Position numbers and translations under genes: made by a program. A DNA stretch of 64,000 bases from Sisyra terminalis. Its lineage: Eukaryota > Arthropoda > Insecta > Neuroptera > Sisyridae. This document shows, piece after piece, positions 39,549-56,201 of the stretch (its first letter is position 1; every line of letters begins with the position of its first letter). Location: NCBI GenBank assembly GCA_958496175.1, contig OY292275.1, forward strand, positions 17,546,001-17,610,000, in the 5' to 3' direction. The notes under the pieces are model-generated. The model was not told where the DNA came from. It did no database searches and was given only the letters and a program-made list of their open reading frames with translations.

Positions 39549-42500
39549 TTAATTTAAAGTATTAACCTGAAAGAAAAAATAAATATTAATTTCGTATCGA
39601 AAAAATAGATTAATTAAACTTACAATGTCATCAATTTTAAGAATACTTCGTACGGTTTCTGTAGCTAGAGTAATAGCACTGATAGATACTAGTAACGGCT
39701 GGACGACTTTTTCTTCCAGAATATTAGTGATGGCTCCTTTACGCACATTAATTCCAGCTGTAGTTTCACCTTGGGCGTGTCTATTACGTAATTCTGTTAC
39801 AGTACGAATTGAATTTAATCCGGCATTTTCGGCCAGCGTGGCCGGAATCACTTCCATGGCATCGGCATAAGCTCGAATGCAGTAAGCATCAACGCCTTCT
39901 AGCGTATTTGCATACGCTGCTAGACGTATCGCTAACTCAATTTCAGGAACTCCACCTCCAGCGATTAAAGCTTTCTTCTTAACTAAACAACGAATCACAC
40001 AAAGAGCATCATGAAGAGATCGTTCAGCTTCCTCCAACACTAATTTATTTGATCCGCGAACCAATACTGTTACTGTGCGGCCCATATTTTGGATTCCAGT
40101 AACTTTAACAAACTTACTACTGCCGGTTTGGACTTCTTCTATCAAATCAGCATGAGCTAAATTTTCTGGTAAGAAATGATCTAAACTAGCAATTGGACGA
40201 CAATTAAGTGTCTTGCTAACAAATTCAATGTCTTCTCGCTCTACATCTTTGATGACCATAACTTTAATCTTGTCCAAGAAATGAATAGCTAAATCACTAA
40301 CTGCATCTCTAAAAAATTAAATAATATTACTATTATCCTATAGAAACTATAAATTTTTAAGTACCGTAATATTGATTTTTGAACTAAAAGGACATTGCAT
40401 CCTGTTTTTTTAATTTGTTTTACAATATTCAAAATGTAAGTACGTTCTTCTTTCAATACACGATCCATAGCGGCGTAATCTGATACAATGACATTATGAT
40501 CCATCTAAAAGTTAATAAAAATAAAATATCTAGTATGCTTAAGTTATAACAATCAACATACATCAGTTTTTGGTGGTGAAATGCAAAACTGAATTAGACC
40601 AATTTTTGCTTTTTCAATCCGTTTAGGTCCATTAATTCCCGCTGATTTATTAGTAAAGACCAACCCCTCGACAAGCTCTGTGTCTTCAACAGTTCCACCC
40701 AACTTTTTGATCACTTTTATATCCTTAAGATCAACAGCTCCTTCACGTTCTGGTTCGGTAACTTTTAAAACTGCATCGACAGCCAAAGGAGCCAACAAAC
40801 TAGACTGTTGTGACACGACCTTTGAATTTAACGATGTGGATGCACTACGAACCAAACTTTCGCGGTCGGTCAAAACTATTGGAATGGATAATTCGGTGAG
40901 GAATTCAACTGCTTTGGCGGCAGCGCGTTGGAACGCATCAGAAATAGCCGTAGGATGGATACCACGATGAAGAAGCTTTTCAGCAGCTTCGAGTAAAGCA
41001 CCAGCTACCACGACAACTGATGTTGTACCGTCTCCAGCTTCTACGTCTTGGGCTCGAGAGAGTTCCACCAACTAAAATATAGTTGTCAAATAAAATAATA
41101 ATAGTATTTTATATTAAAATAGATTTTATAAAATTACAAGTAGTATTAGGTATACCGGAAAAAAATGTCATTTTTAAACCAGTAGTCATTCAATTGTCAT
41201 TTATCTGCTTATGTTATTTCAAAGTGATACTAAATACATTTTATGATTAGAGCTATTTATTAACTTAGTAAAAAATACAAAATATTTTTTATTTCGAAGT
41301 CTATATTGAAATGGTAGGATTAAAAACCCGAAACAATATAAATTCGATATTGCATGTTCTTCGAGTTTCACAAGATAGCAACGTAAAGTTGTTCCTTAAA
41401 ACATGTTCAATGTTTATCTAAGTGCATTAGATGTTCATTAATGCCAAATGAGTTTTTTTAAGTTCAAATTCGATAATTTTCATTTCTCCAACTGGTACCA
41501 ACGAAATATGACAAAAAAATAAACCAATAAAAAGTTAACGGGGGAAATGGTGTTAAATGTATGCCAGAAAGTCAAAGAACTGTCAAATAATCCTAATCAA
41601 TCTTAATCGATCGGTCCAACACCCAAAAGTATTCAAAAACTGTAAATAGATAAAATTCTATGCTGCAACACGGTAATTCAAGACTCCTCTGCATAAGAAA
41701 AGCCCTAGAAAAATCTAATTAATTAAGAAGATGATATTGCCGTATCCACTATAATCGCCCAAAGTTATTTCATCGGATTTCTATTTATTTCAATCGTTAC
41801 CACATTTACTAAGTGATAAAAAGATTGAAATCTTCAGTGATGTTCAAATAGTTATTTTCGATACATATGCGTAAAGTGAGGTTTTCTAGTAGGATGAAAT
41901 TAATGCACAAGCTGAAGGGACTGATCATACACATAGAGATCGAGTGCGCTGTGTACCGCCACGAGACCGCCAGGCGAGTGGGGGTAGGCGCACAAGATCA
42001 AATTGTGTATAATCAGTTCCTTTAGCAAGTGTCTCAATTTCGTCCTACTAGGTAGCTCACTTTAAGCATAAGTATCGAACAAAATTTTTTGTAACGACTG
42101 CTTCTAAAGTTCAACAGAAACAGATTGAGAAATTAATTATTGTTATTTATATATGAAAAATTTCAACTCTGTAGTCAGAATAATTTATAGAAAAATTATG
42201 AATAAAAACAACATTTTAGTTTAAACTACAGTCTAAATAATTACCTATATTAATTATTTCTTATCAAAGTTTATTTAGGTAGCAATTTATTTTACTTTTG
42301 CGCACGGTTTCTCTACTTTCGCGTACGCTTGCCACCACGATGAGAGAACGGCTCTTTATCCCCGCCACACAACGCACGAAAGTTCAACTTTAGAAGCAGT
42401 CGTTACAAAAATGTAATTTTTTGATATTGTCCTTAGGAATCAATTGATTTTTACTAATATTTCATTAAAAATTTGCACACTAGATGTCAAAACGTTGATA

Positions 42501-43975
42501 CTATTGAGACTGATTATATCATTGATTTAAAATCAAAAGTTGTAACACTAGTTACAAGTTTGTAAAACTCTCAATATATTAAATGTGTGATAAGCTAGAA
42601 TGAACTGAAGATTACTAGCAACCTTGACAAAATAAATAATTTCTAAGTAATAAGAAATAGTGTACACTTACCATCTTTGCTGCGGGATGAGTTACACTAA
42701 TTTGTTTCAAAATTGTTGCACCATCGTTCGTGATTGTGACCTCACCATTGCCGGATTGAATCTAAAAAAAATAAAATAAAATAGACCTCCTTACTCCTAT
42801 AATACACAACTACACTCATTAGATATTTCTACATGTATCTATTTGTTCAGTTTTCAATATGAAATACATGCTAGATAATATGAGAGAAATTCTATGTTTG
42901 TAAACTAAAAATATTCATAAATCACATTACTTAAAACTATTTTAGTTCATCTTAATTAACCATAATAAATATTTTATTCTAATACAGTCAGTGTAGAGAT
43001 GTCTATGAGACGAGACGAAACCGAAGATTTCGAGGGCTCCCTTTTAGATCGGTCAGTATCTGGCAACGTTGCAATTTCTACTATGATTTCAATTTAATTC
43101 GCGAATAAATCGGCCCATAGTGAAAATTTAGCCACAAAAGAGAAAATTACATCGTAATAGAATTGATATTGACCGACCTAAATGGACTTGAGCCGTCTCG
43201 AGCATTAAAATCAGTTTGATATAACTATTTCTGTAATTCTAAATCGAAATTTAATTGAAACTGATATTCTCGAAATCAACGAGACAGCAATTTCAGTCTC
43301 GACTTGAGACGAGACAAGGCAAATCTCGTCTCGTCTCGTATGTAATTCGAAGTCATTATATTCAATGACTAATGATTCTACTAAATTCTTACATGTATCG
43401 AACGCAGTATAGTCAGACTAGGAAAAATTGAAATAGATATCTGTATTTGATTAAAATTTAATTAAAAATAAAATTATTTGCACGCAGTTATTTAAATTGA
43501 TCAATATTAACGTTTACCTAACAAATCGTTTGATTGATAACGAAAATCATATGACTGATTTGTTCATGTTGTCCGAATAAAACCAAAATTATAATAAAAA
43601 TTTAATAAAAGAAGATTAAAAAACCGAAATTTTGGTTAATTTTTTTCGATTTAATTAATTTACTAACCATTTTATCCATCCCACGGGGGCCCAAACTTGT
43701 ACGAATAGCATCACTGACAGCTGAAAATAAAACATTGAATAACTTAGTATAATTAACCAAATACCATAAATTTTCAGAATTGTTAAGTTAATAATTTAAT
43801 AAAATAGTTTAAAACTGACATTTTTTTTTAAATATTAAGGAATACATATTTTTTTATTTATTTTACCTTTTGCGGCATTGATGTTACTAGCACGGATATC
43901 TGTCGGTTTACTTTTATCCTTATACGCTTGAGTTTTGGTCCTTTTGAAATCGCCGGATGCTGCTGAGATAGTCAT
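39549..43975 (-). CDS. CCT4: T-complex protein 1 subunit delta (CCT4)
   Basis: Seven coding exons: 43975-43867, 43720-43668, 42761-42672, 41071-40562, 40504-40365, 40308-39624, 39566-39549. The product is 534 aa, as expected for CCT4. It is one of eight subunits of the cytosolic TRiC/CCT chaperonin, which folds actin, tubulin and WD proteins with ATP. The N-terminus [20 protein letters not shown] leads into [20 protein letters not shown] and MDKM. The ATP site shows NDGATIL and GDGTT (residues 97-101), and GGG at about 418-420 is followed by VPEIELA. The last exon codes only for VNTLN. The 57-nt intron before it (39623-39567) is stop-free and in frame, so retention would insert 19 hydrophobic residues before those five. 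Introns 2 and 3 carry fold-back repeats. The gene is head-to-head with IRE1. Confidence 0.97.
41858..42080. mobile_element. Fold-back MITE in CCT4 intron 3
   Basis: Long imperfect inverted arms of about 80 bases face each other. The left arm begins TCGATACATATGCGTAAAGT and includes TCTAGTAGGATGAAATTAAT. The right arm, read on the minus strand, begins TCGATACTTATGCTTAAAGT and includes CCTAGTAGGACGAAATTGAG. The ~65-base loop is G+C-rich (CGAGACCGCCAGGCGAGTGG inside). It has no coding capacity and lies wholly in the intron 42671-41072. The class is unassigned. Confidence 0.75.
42086..42411. mobile_element. Second MITE in CCT4 intron 3, abutting the first
   Basis: The terminal inverted repeats are TTTTTGTAACGACTGCTTCT plus AAAGTTCAAC (42,086-42,115) and its reverse complement at 42,382-42,411, with one mismatch inside the 25-base core. 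The ~270-base interior has an A/T-rich left part and a G+C-rich right part (CGCGTACGCTTGCCACCACG). No frame is present. It starts 5 bases after the preceding fold-back element ends, suggesting a shared insertion hot spot or a compound element. Confidence 0.72.
43003..43346. repeat. Fold-back repeat (TCTGGCAACGTTGC family) in CCT4 intron 2
   Basis: The ends are runs of the pentamer GAGAC: ATGAGACGAGACGAAACC at the left and CTCGTCTCGTCTCGTATG at the right. Inside is the family core (TCCCTTTTAGATCGGTCAGT, then ATCTGGCAACGTTGC, then TTCAATTTAATTCGCGAATA). It faces a shorter inverse piece (GACCGACCTAAATGG...GAGCC). The same core recurs at 45.9 kb and at 50.3-50.8 kb. Confidence 0.65.
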
Positions 43976-44634
43976 TGTATGCGTTTTTGTTATTATTATA
44001 ATTTATCAATCAGTAATTAAATCGATGATCGTCGATAATCGTAAATTTTTATCAGCCCAATTCTGATCGTCTCTTGTATTTCAAAGCACACTACGGTCAC
44101 TCCCTTAATCTATCACGAGATAGCGCTGTAATCATTTGCAATAGTTTAGTGATGAAAAATTATGGAATGTAATGAAAGAAATGAAAATAATAACAAAGTG
44201 AACTATTGAAAATTAAATTTGATTGAAAAAAAACTTTTGTAATATTTGATTTTTGTCCTCTGAATGTGGAATAACCAGTTTATCATGGATATATGAAATC
44301 GGTATTTCGCTGTAAAAATATTCAATAAAAAATATTGTTAATATACAATTTGTCAAAAATGATGCAATATGAGCAGTTTTTGTTAAATAAGCGAAAAAAA
44401 TTAATTAATTTTTTAACATCCAATGTGGCATGGGAGTGAACTGAAGATTGGTTTCAAATTCCGTATAATAACACAATTTCTTATCATGCCTATTTACGTT
44501 ATCGCAAAAACAAATTAATCCAAATACGGAAAGCGTAATGGGAAAAAAATATGTTCGTGTCAAAATAAAAAGTTACTATCTTTAAATTTGATTCCGTTGC
44601 ATTTTTAATTTTCGTACATAAATTGGTGTTAACA
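43976..44634. promoter_or_regulatory. Shared intergenic region of CCT4 and IRE1 (divergent promoter)
   Basis: 659 bases separate the start codons of the minus-strand CCT4 gene and the plus-strand IRE1 gene, so both promoters and both 5' leaders must lie here or overlap. A small self-complementary stretch (AATCGATGATCGTCGATAAT, near 44,020) lies near the CCT4 side. No TATA box, heat-shock element array or ER-stress element (CCAAT-N9-CCACG) could be identified by eye. Bidirectional regulation is an inference from position only. Confidence 0.6.
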
Positions 44635-49668
<5,034 letters not shown>

Positions 49669-50344
49669 TTGAAAAATTTTAATGTTTGGCACTAAAACTT
49701 ATTGTAACTGATTGTTGGTTTTTATCGATGTTACATGTCATCATTATGTTTAATAATTGTCACTGTTTTATTTGAATCTTACCCAATTGACTGTCAAATG
49801 CCGAAAGGTCACTATTTTGACCTCGATTGAACTAGATTTAAGGCGAATCAAAATTTTTCTGTGATATTATAAGTTGAACTTATATAATGATAAAGAATGT
49901 ATATTTTATGAATATTTAATAATACATATACTAATTAAGGGTTTTTGAATTGTAAAAAAAAGAAACTATTAGATTTGTTTAAGGTTTATTTTCTATATGG
50001 CACATATTTTGCACGATGTGAAAATTTATTTAATTTTAAACATTTTTTAACTATAACTATTTTTAAAATTTGTTATAAAACGTATATTATCTATTTAATA
50101 AAAATGTTTTACGTGTTTTTTTTATTTATTTTTTAATAAAAGGATGAGTATTTAGGCGCACATAATTATCTTAGAAAAATATATTTATTTTCTTCATCAA
50201 AAAGTAACATAAAAGTTCTATTTTAGGTTATAATTTTCTAGGAAGCACCAGAGTTGGGCTTGCGAATGTATTATGGTAGAAACAGCCTCTCAGTCAAAAA
50301 TTACTTTCAATCAATCAATATTGGATGAAAATTATATTCGTTTA

Positions 50345-50545
50345 TTATTTTCCGATGGGCTCAAGTGTACTTTAGCACACCCACAATCTGGCAATGTTGC
50401 ATTTTCGACTTTGTTTTTAATTTAATTCTTTAGAATTTCGATATATTTGATTAAATCTTTGACGTATGTACCTTTAAACGACGTTCAAATCTGGCGACGT
50501 TTCATTTTATACTTTCTTTTTAGTTTAACTGGCGAATTTGATGTT
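50345..50545 (+). repeat. Two partial copies of the TCTGGCAACGTTGC repeat
   Basis: One piece (50,355-50,432) reads GGGCTCAAGTGTACTTTAGC, then AATCTGGCAATGTTGCATTT and CTTTGTTTTTAATTTAATTC. Another (50,480-50,540) reads GTTCAAATCTGGCGACGTTT followed by TTTTTAGTTTAACTGGCGAA. Both are in the orientation of the left arm of the adjacent fold-back element. Confidence 0.6.
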
Positions 50546-50570
50546 GTTTCTCTTCTATATAGAAATGAAA

Positions 50571-50798
50571 GCTCATGTCCCTTTTAGAACCGTCAAATCT
50601 GGCAACGTTGCCTTTACAACTTTATTTTTAATTTAACTCGCGATTTTTTTGTTAGTTCAATTCTAACATGGTATAATTTTTTCTTTTATGGCTACATTTT
50701 CATTATGGACAGATTTATTGGCGAATTAAATTAAAAACAAAGTCGAAAGTGCAGCGTTGCCAGATTTGACTGTTTTAAAAGAGAGCCATGAGCCGAAA
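50571..50798. mobile_element. Fold-back MITE with ~80-bp inverted arms
   Basis: The left arm reads GCTCATGTCCCTTTTAGAAC, CGTCAAATCTGGCAACGTTG, and AACTTTATTTTTAATTTAAC. The right arm, read on the minus strand from 50,798, gives GGCTCATGGCTCTCTTTTAA, AACAGTCAAATCTGGCAACG and GACTTTGTTTTTAATTTAAT. The arms flank an A/T-rich loop of about 60 bases. This is the clearest complete member of the family, ~228 bp with no coding capacity. Class unassigned. Confidence 0.75.
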
Positions 50799-51579
50799 TG
50801 AATATAGAATATGAAACGTTGTCAGATTTTGACATCGCTAGAAAGGATAAAAGCTTTTGGTCTTTTTGATTATCTAATGTAATATGAAGAAGTATTTTCC
50901 TAACTATTCCATTAAATTTCCTATTTAAGTATAAAAAGTAAAAATATAAATATAAAATGTCAGTAAAAGTTCTGTTGTGGTATACAATCTGAAATTTCAA
51001 TTTAAATCAAAAATTTCCTAAAGATAATAATAAAATTAAGAGTTTTAGTTTGATACATCTGAAGCGTTTTTGAATCATCATTTTAACTTTTTTTTTTTTG
51101 ATTTGTACTTTCTTAAAATGTACATAATAATAAATTAAACTTCTTCATAGATACTACTATAGATGTGTATTGCACAAAAAATTGTATAGATAACAATTAA
51201 GATATATAATGTGAAAATTAAAATTTAAGTTCTCAGAAATTACAATATTGAGCGTTTAAAAATTAACGCGCTTTTTAAGATATTTTTTCTTCGATAAAAA
51301 TCTAGTATTTCAAACTGCAAAAGATATAAAAAAATATATAGAACTTAAACTCAAGGGTTAAAAAAAACTTATATAAACATTTGTTATTCTTATTGGCTTA
51401 ATCTCTGTTAATTTTCTGAGTGTAAATGGGCGAAAGCTTAGGTTTAAGTCTATGCTTAACATTTTAACGATTTTAACAATCCTGTTTTTAAGAACAGAAC
51501 TTGATTTTGGACCAATTTTTTAGAAGAAATGTTAATTGTATTCATCCTTAAATCAATTTTTTTGAGAAGTCACTCATTT

Positions 51580-54500
51580 CTAATTTTTATTGTTTTCCAA
51601 ATCAAGCGATTTAAAATACTTGACCAATGAGATGAACATCATTTTTTCGGCTATTTTCAAAGGAGAAACTCCATCGAAATTATTGCACAAAGGATTTGCT
51701 CCAGCGTTAACGAGAAGTTGAGCTAAACGAACATCTCCAGCATGACATACGTAGTAAAGTGGAGTATTTCCATGATGGTCTTGCTTATCAACATTACAAA
51801 GTTTTGAGTCGAGTAAAGCTCGAATCACCAGTGCTCGACGTTGCTGACAAGCCAAATGCAAAGCTGTGTGACCTTTCGTTTTTGTTGCAACATCCGGCAA
51901 AGCTCCATTTTCCAGGAGTAATTTAGTGATTTCCAACCAGCCATGCATAGCAGCCACATGTAAAGGTGTAACCCCATCCGAATTACAAATGTTTACGTTT
52001 AAATTATCTTTGGAATTGTTAACACCATTACGTGAGCTACTTGATTTTGGAGCACAATTTTTACAGGTACATAATGGATGGCATAAGTTAGAAGAATTTT
52101 CCTCTTCATTTAGTATTTTTTTTTCGTTTGGAGCTGGAATATTTAAGTAATAACACGTGAGGTTAATATCCCCAAAGGCAACTGCCCGTAATAAGCTATC
52201 CAATTTCTTAATTTGTTTAATCGATTGTGGCCGAGATGCTCCATCTGAATTTGAATTATCTTTAGCTATGTAATCATCGTAAAAGTCTAACTCCGGTGAA
52301 TGTTTTTTCTTGAAATTTAATGGAACTACATTGATTTTATTTGTGACTCTTTTTCGAGCCAAAAGACGAGAAATTCGTAAACTATGAGCGTAGTTTAACG
52401 GCGTTAACTTACGTAAATTTTCTATTGTCACATCAGCTCCATATTCAAGGAGTATTTCAACGACGGTTTCGTAGCCCCAGCGTGAAGCGTGGTGAAGAGG
52501 AGTGTCTCCAAAAGCGTTGGTTGCGTTTATGGAAATAATTAAAGGTTTGTGTTCCGAAAAATACAGTAAAGCTTTGACACACCCTTCATGTCCATTATTG
52601 GAGGCAAAGTGTAAGGGGGTATTTCTTTCGGAGTCGATTGCGTTAATGTTGGCTCCTGAGTGTAAAAGTAGTAGAAGAGCGTTTTGATGTCCGCGTAAGG
52701 CTGCATAGTGAAGTGGAGTTGCTCCTGAGTAATCAATCGCATTGATTTCCGAATTAAATGAGAGTAAGAGTTCGACAATTTTAGGATTTCCATGCAAACA
52801 CGCGACGTGTAAAGCGGTAAAACCACGGTCATCGCAAGAGTTCACTGTTGGAAGTTGATCGTTGTTACGAGAGATAATATGTTCACATTTATCACAGTAG
52901 CATAACGGATGACACAAAACTGCAGTCTTATCTACGGGAACCTTTGCGACTTTTCCCTGATTCAGAATCTTATTGACCTCATCATGACATCCCAGACGGA
53001 TTTGCTCGAATAAATACTGAATTGATGTGGCATCGTCATAGTGGTATTTCTTTCCGTTGTTTAATCGTTGGATTGAAATCAAATTGTTTTCATAAGAAAA
53101 TAGATTTTCGTCGAGGTTTGTTAGGCTTTCAGATCGAATGTGTTCGATAGCTGCTTCAAGAGTTGTCAATAAAAAGCTTACCTCATCCGAATGAGATGTG
53201 CTATATCGAAATTTTGTCATAAACGTTAAATGAGCAATCCAATTCGCCAGGCCAGTCTTAATTACGAGAAATACAACAATTGGCAGGAGTTCATCGGCGG
53301 TCAAAAAGAGATTTAGACTTTCAGAATTTCGTTTTGTTGTCGACGCAATTGTACGACGAAGGCATCCCACTTTACCTGAGAAAAAAGAAAAATATCAGGT
53401 CTGTTGAATTGTTTATTTCAATGTGGGATGTTGCTTTCCATAGACCGCTTGGATTGGATAATAAGCAATTCAACGGTACAGAAAGGGACCGTTGAACTGT
53501 TCATTCATAATTCGTTAAATATAACGAAATTTCGTTCGAAACTAAACGTTTATCAACACCTATTTCTCTTATCTACAAAATTTAATTTGATGAAAAATTT
53601 GAATTTGAATGAAAATTTTTTTTTCTAGAGGGCTAAAATAGTGATCATTTGGTTTTAGGCTATTTAAAAGAAAATCAAAAGTAGTGAGAAAAAATTGAAA
53701 TAGATACTGTACGTAGCCAACTATTTGAGCCATGTTTCTGTAAAATTTCAAGTCGATTTGGGGCTTATTAACGGAGTTAAAAAATCATAAAGCTGAGTAA
53801 TTCTGAACCACTTAATATAGGGTAAATGAAGAAAGTTTTACATTTTACATCGCAATCAACTCGTGATAGCTTTTTTCGTAGAAATAAACTTTTTTTGAAA
53901 AATAGCGATACATTCTTTGAAATATTCTGCGTCGATCAATACCAAAATCATTAACATTTGGGGGTTTCAAAGCAAAATACATCAACGTAAATATAGAAAA
54001 TCGTGTCAAAATTTAATTCGAGTGTATAAAAGCCTTACAGAAATCCCTTTTTTATCATAATTCCCCACCGCACTTCTAAACAATCTTAAGAACCAAATAT
54101 TTCAAATATTTTAATAGTCAATGAAATTAAAAACTACAGGTCTGGCTTTCTATAACTAAATGGGTTTATAATATTTTTTGTAAAATTGATTTACAAACCC
54201 CTAAATGAAAAGACTTTTCACAGGAACTGCAAGTTTCTGCAGCTAAATCAAATCATTTTCAAATTAAACACTCTTAATAATTTATGATTCTCAATAGTTA
54301 AGACGGTGGAGTCGGAAACCTTTTGATAGTTTCTGGTTGAACTTTCGGTTTCGGTACTAAATTGAAGCTTCTGTTTAAGTAACAAATCTGCCGAGAGCTT
54401 CCACTCGTCCTTGTGTTCCTATTTCAACAACCAAATGTGTTGATGTAAACTTATTTCATATTAATTGTAAGGACTAGTTGTTGATAGATATAATCAAAAT

Positions 54501-55623
54501 ATACAAATAACATAAATTAATAAAAGAGTTGTTTTAAAAGGAAGTTAAGGTTTCGACCAAAACGAAAACAGGAACTAGGATTAGGTTTCCGAAAATCCGG
54601 AGACTGTTACCTAACGAAATTGCGAACCTTGCGAAATTTGTCCCAACTAGTGATTGCTTAATTCATGTCTATAATTGATTAAAATTATGTTGGTTCTTAA
54701 ATGGATAATCACCACCTTCTTAGCAGTTGGCTTTGGAACTATATTAACTTACCTAATATGGTACTGAATCCGGAAATTTTTGCGAGTTCATGTTTTGCAT
54801 AAGGCACTGTTTCATAAAGATCATATCGCACATCCAGATCTCTAAGTTGAACATCGAATAGATTTCGAATTACTTTGTTTAGTTTGGAGTCATCTATGGC
54901 TGTCGTGTAGCAAATTCCCTCAAATAAATTTTGATAAATCGAATGTTGAATATAAGTTTCAACTGCTAGTTTAATGTTTTCCAAGTAACCTCGATTTGTT
55001 CCGTCCCGAAATGGATATTGTCGTAGAAGTTCTTGCAAACAGTCGTTATACAAAGCGCGAACCAATTCAATTTGGGACTGAAGACTGTATGTAGCCAATG
55101 ATGGATAGTCTGTTTGAAATGTTTGAATAATTTTATCAAGACTGTTCAAAACAGCTTTTCCTAAACTTGTCGAACACAGCAAGTCGATACAATCTCGCAA
55201 ACTGCCTAAATTTTCGAAGTTGGAAGTAGTATTCCCTGGAAGAGTTGTCGACCTTTCGATCGGTGCATCCAAACACCACACTTTATACTTGAAAAGATCT
55301 TCCGTGTAAAAGGTTTCTTCGAAAATAATCTGAGTCGTAAACGGCGATTGGCCATTTTCGTTTTCGATGGTGAGAATTCGATTTGACATACGAATATCTT
55401 TTCCGGTTAAGGTACGAAAATGGGTTTCAGGAAGTTCATCGCTGGGAATTAAGATATGCGCGAGGAGGTCGTCGGTGGTGACGACGGTGCCTTGGATAGT
55501 GCCACATCGAGGTACACAAATAATCCATCCTTCGTCGATTGCTCGTAATAAAAGGTCTTTATGTTCCGATTGAAATTCACAAAAAAATTGATTTTCAGAT
55601 AAATCCTCGTCGTATTTATCCAT
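51580..55623 (-). CDS. ANKRD27: ANKRD27/VARP: VPS9 and ankyrin-repeat endosomal GEF
   Basis: Two coding exons, 55623-54753 and 53375-51580, joined at a 1,377-bp intron in phase 1 (LG|KVGCLRR). The product is 888 aa; human VARP has 1,050. The N-terminus MDKYDEDLSENQFFCEF and the FRTLTGKDIRMSNRI and LFEETFYTEDLFKYKVWCLD type blocks match VARP. The VPS9 Rab-GEF core (TADELLPIVVFLVIKTGLAN, then WIAHLTFM, residues ~316-343) follows. Two ankyrin blocks lie at about 470-635 and 680-870. Two cysteine motifs of the form CHPLC.C..C, residues 445-454 and 722-731, match the zinc microdomains by which VARP binds VPS29 of retromer. VARP activates Rab21, binds Rab32/38 and VAMP7, and guides endosome-to-surface recycling. 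The stop directly follows the last ankyrin region, so the C-terminal extension of the human protein is absent. Confidence 0.93.
53376..54752 (-). other. Single intron of the VARP gene
   Basis: Donor GTAAGT at 54,752 and acceptor TTCTCAG ending at 53,376 give a 1,377-bp intron. The open frames inside (for example 53,404-53,628 plus) have random AT-rich composition. No repeat family recognised elsewhere in the window was found in it. Confidence 0.6.
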
Positions 55624-56200
55624 TTAATTGTACATTCAAAACAAAAGTGAAATAACCACTTTTCAAACTAGTTAAAACATATTTTGTATATTTTTAGTAT
55701 ATTTTTTAATTTTTTAATATTACATGTTTACATCAATTTACATATGTTTTTCAGCACATTAATTAAAATGCAAGTGTACGTCACTGACTTTGAAGGCTAA
55801 GTATGTAAAATTTGACGTACGCTCAGCTACTGTCAAATACGTCAAATACCTTTAATTAAAATAGTTAAGCTAGTTTGTGGCTAGTTGCAACAATTTCCTT
55901 TACTGCCCATTGCACTTATTGGACACTTATGGTATATGATTTCTATTATCCTATCAATTGCGACATTATACTATTTATGCTCTTTATACTGTTCTTTAAT
56001 TTATTCACATCTATAATTTAATCATAATTATTTATATAGCAAATTGTGGACAAAGAACGTAGTTTTAAAATCATAAAGAAAATGAAATAATTGAGTCATT
56101 GTCGTTATATACAGATAGCGGGTCATTATTTCTATAAATACACATAATTGTGTTTAAACTTATAAAATTATTTTTGCTATAGTAAAACTGAAAGAATAAT
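55624..56200. other. Upstream region of the VARP gene
   Basis: The presumed VARP promoter lies just above 55,623. The words GTACGTCACTGACTTTGAAG and TTGACGTACGCTCAGCTACT at 55,773-55,835 form a slightly G+C-richer patch with repeated TGACGTA/TACGTCA-like sites, suggestive of CRE/ATF-type binding sites. This is a weak inference. Confidence 0.35.
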
Positions 56201-56201
56201 A

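Larger units (their letters stand above)
49669..51579. other. Intergenic DNA between convergent IRE1 and VARP genes
   Basis: IRE1 ends at 49,668 and the VARP gene ends at 51,580 on the other strand. AATAAA for IRE1 is found at 50,097 and again near 50,137. The middle (50.3-50.8 kb) is filled by fold-back repeats. No gene is seen. Confidence 0.5.

Noticed and set aside
39625..40970. Plus-strand open frames antisense to CCT4 (39,625-39,870; 40,680-40,970)
   Set aside because: They are exact shadows of the conserved CCT4 exons on the minus strand and have no features of their own.
51926..52687. Plus-strand open frames antisense to the VARP ankyrin exon
   Set aside because: Shadows of the ankyrin-coding sequence; no independent motif or splice context.
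52539..52832. 97-codon minus frame inside VARP
   Set aside because: Wrong frame of the ankyrin exon; the real frame is open through the whole region.
55367..55573. 68-codon plus frame over VARP exon 1
   Set aside because: Antisense shadow of the conserved N-terminal exon.
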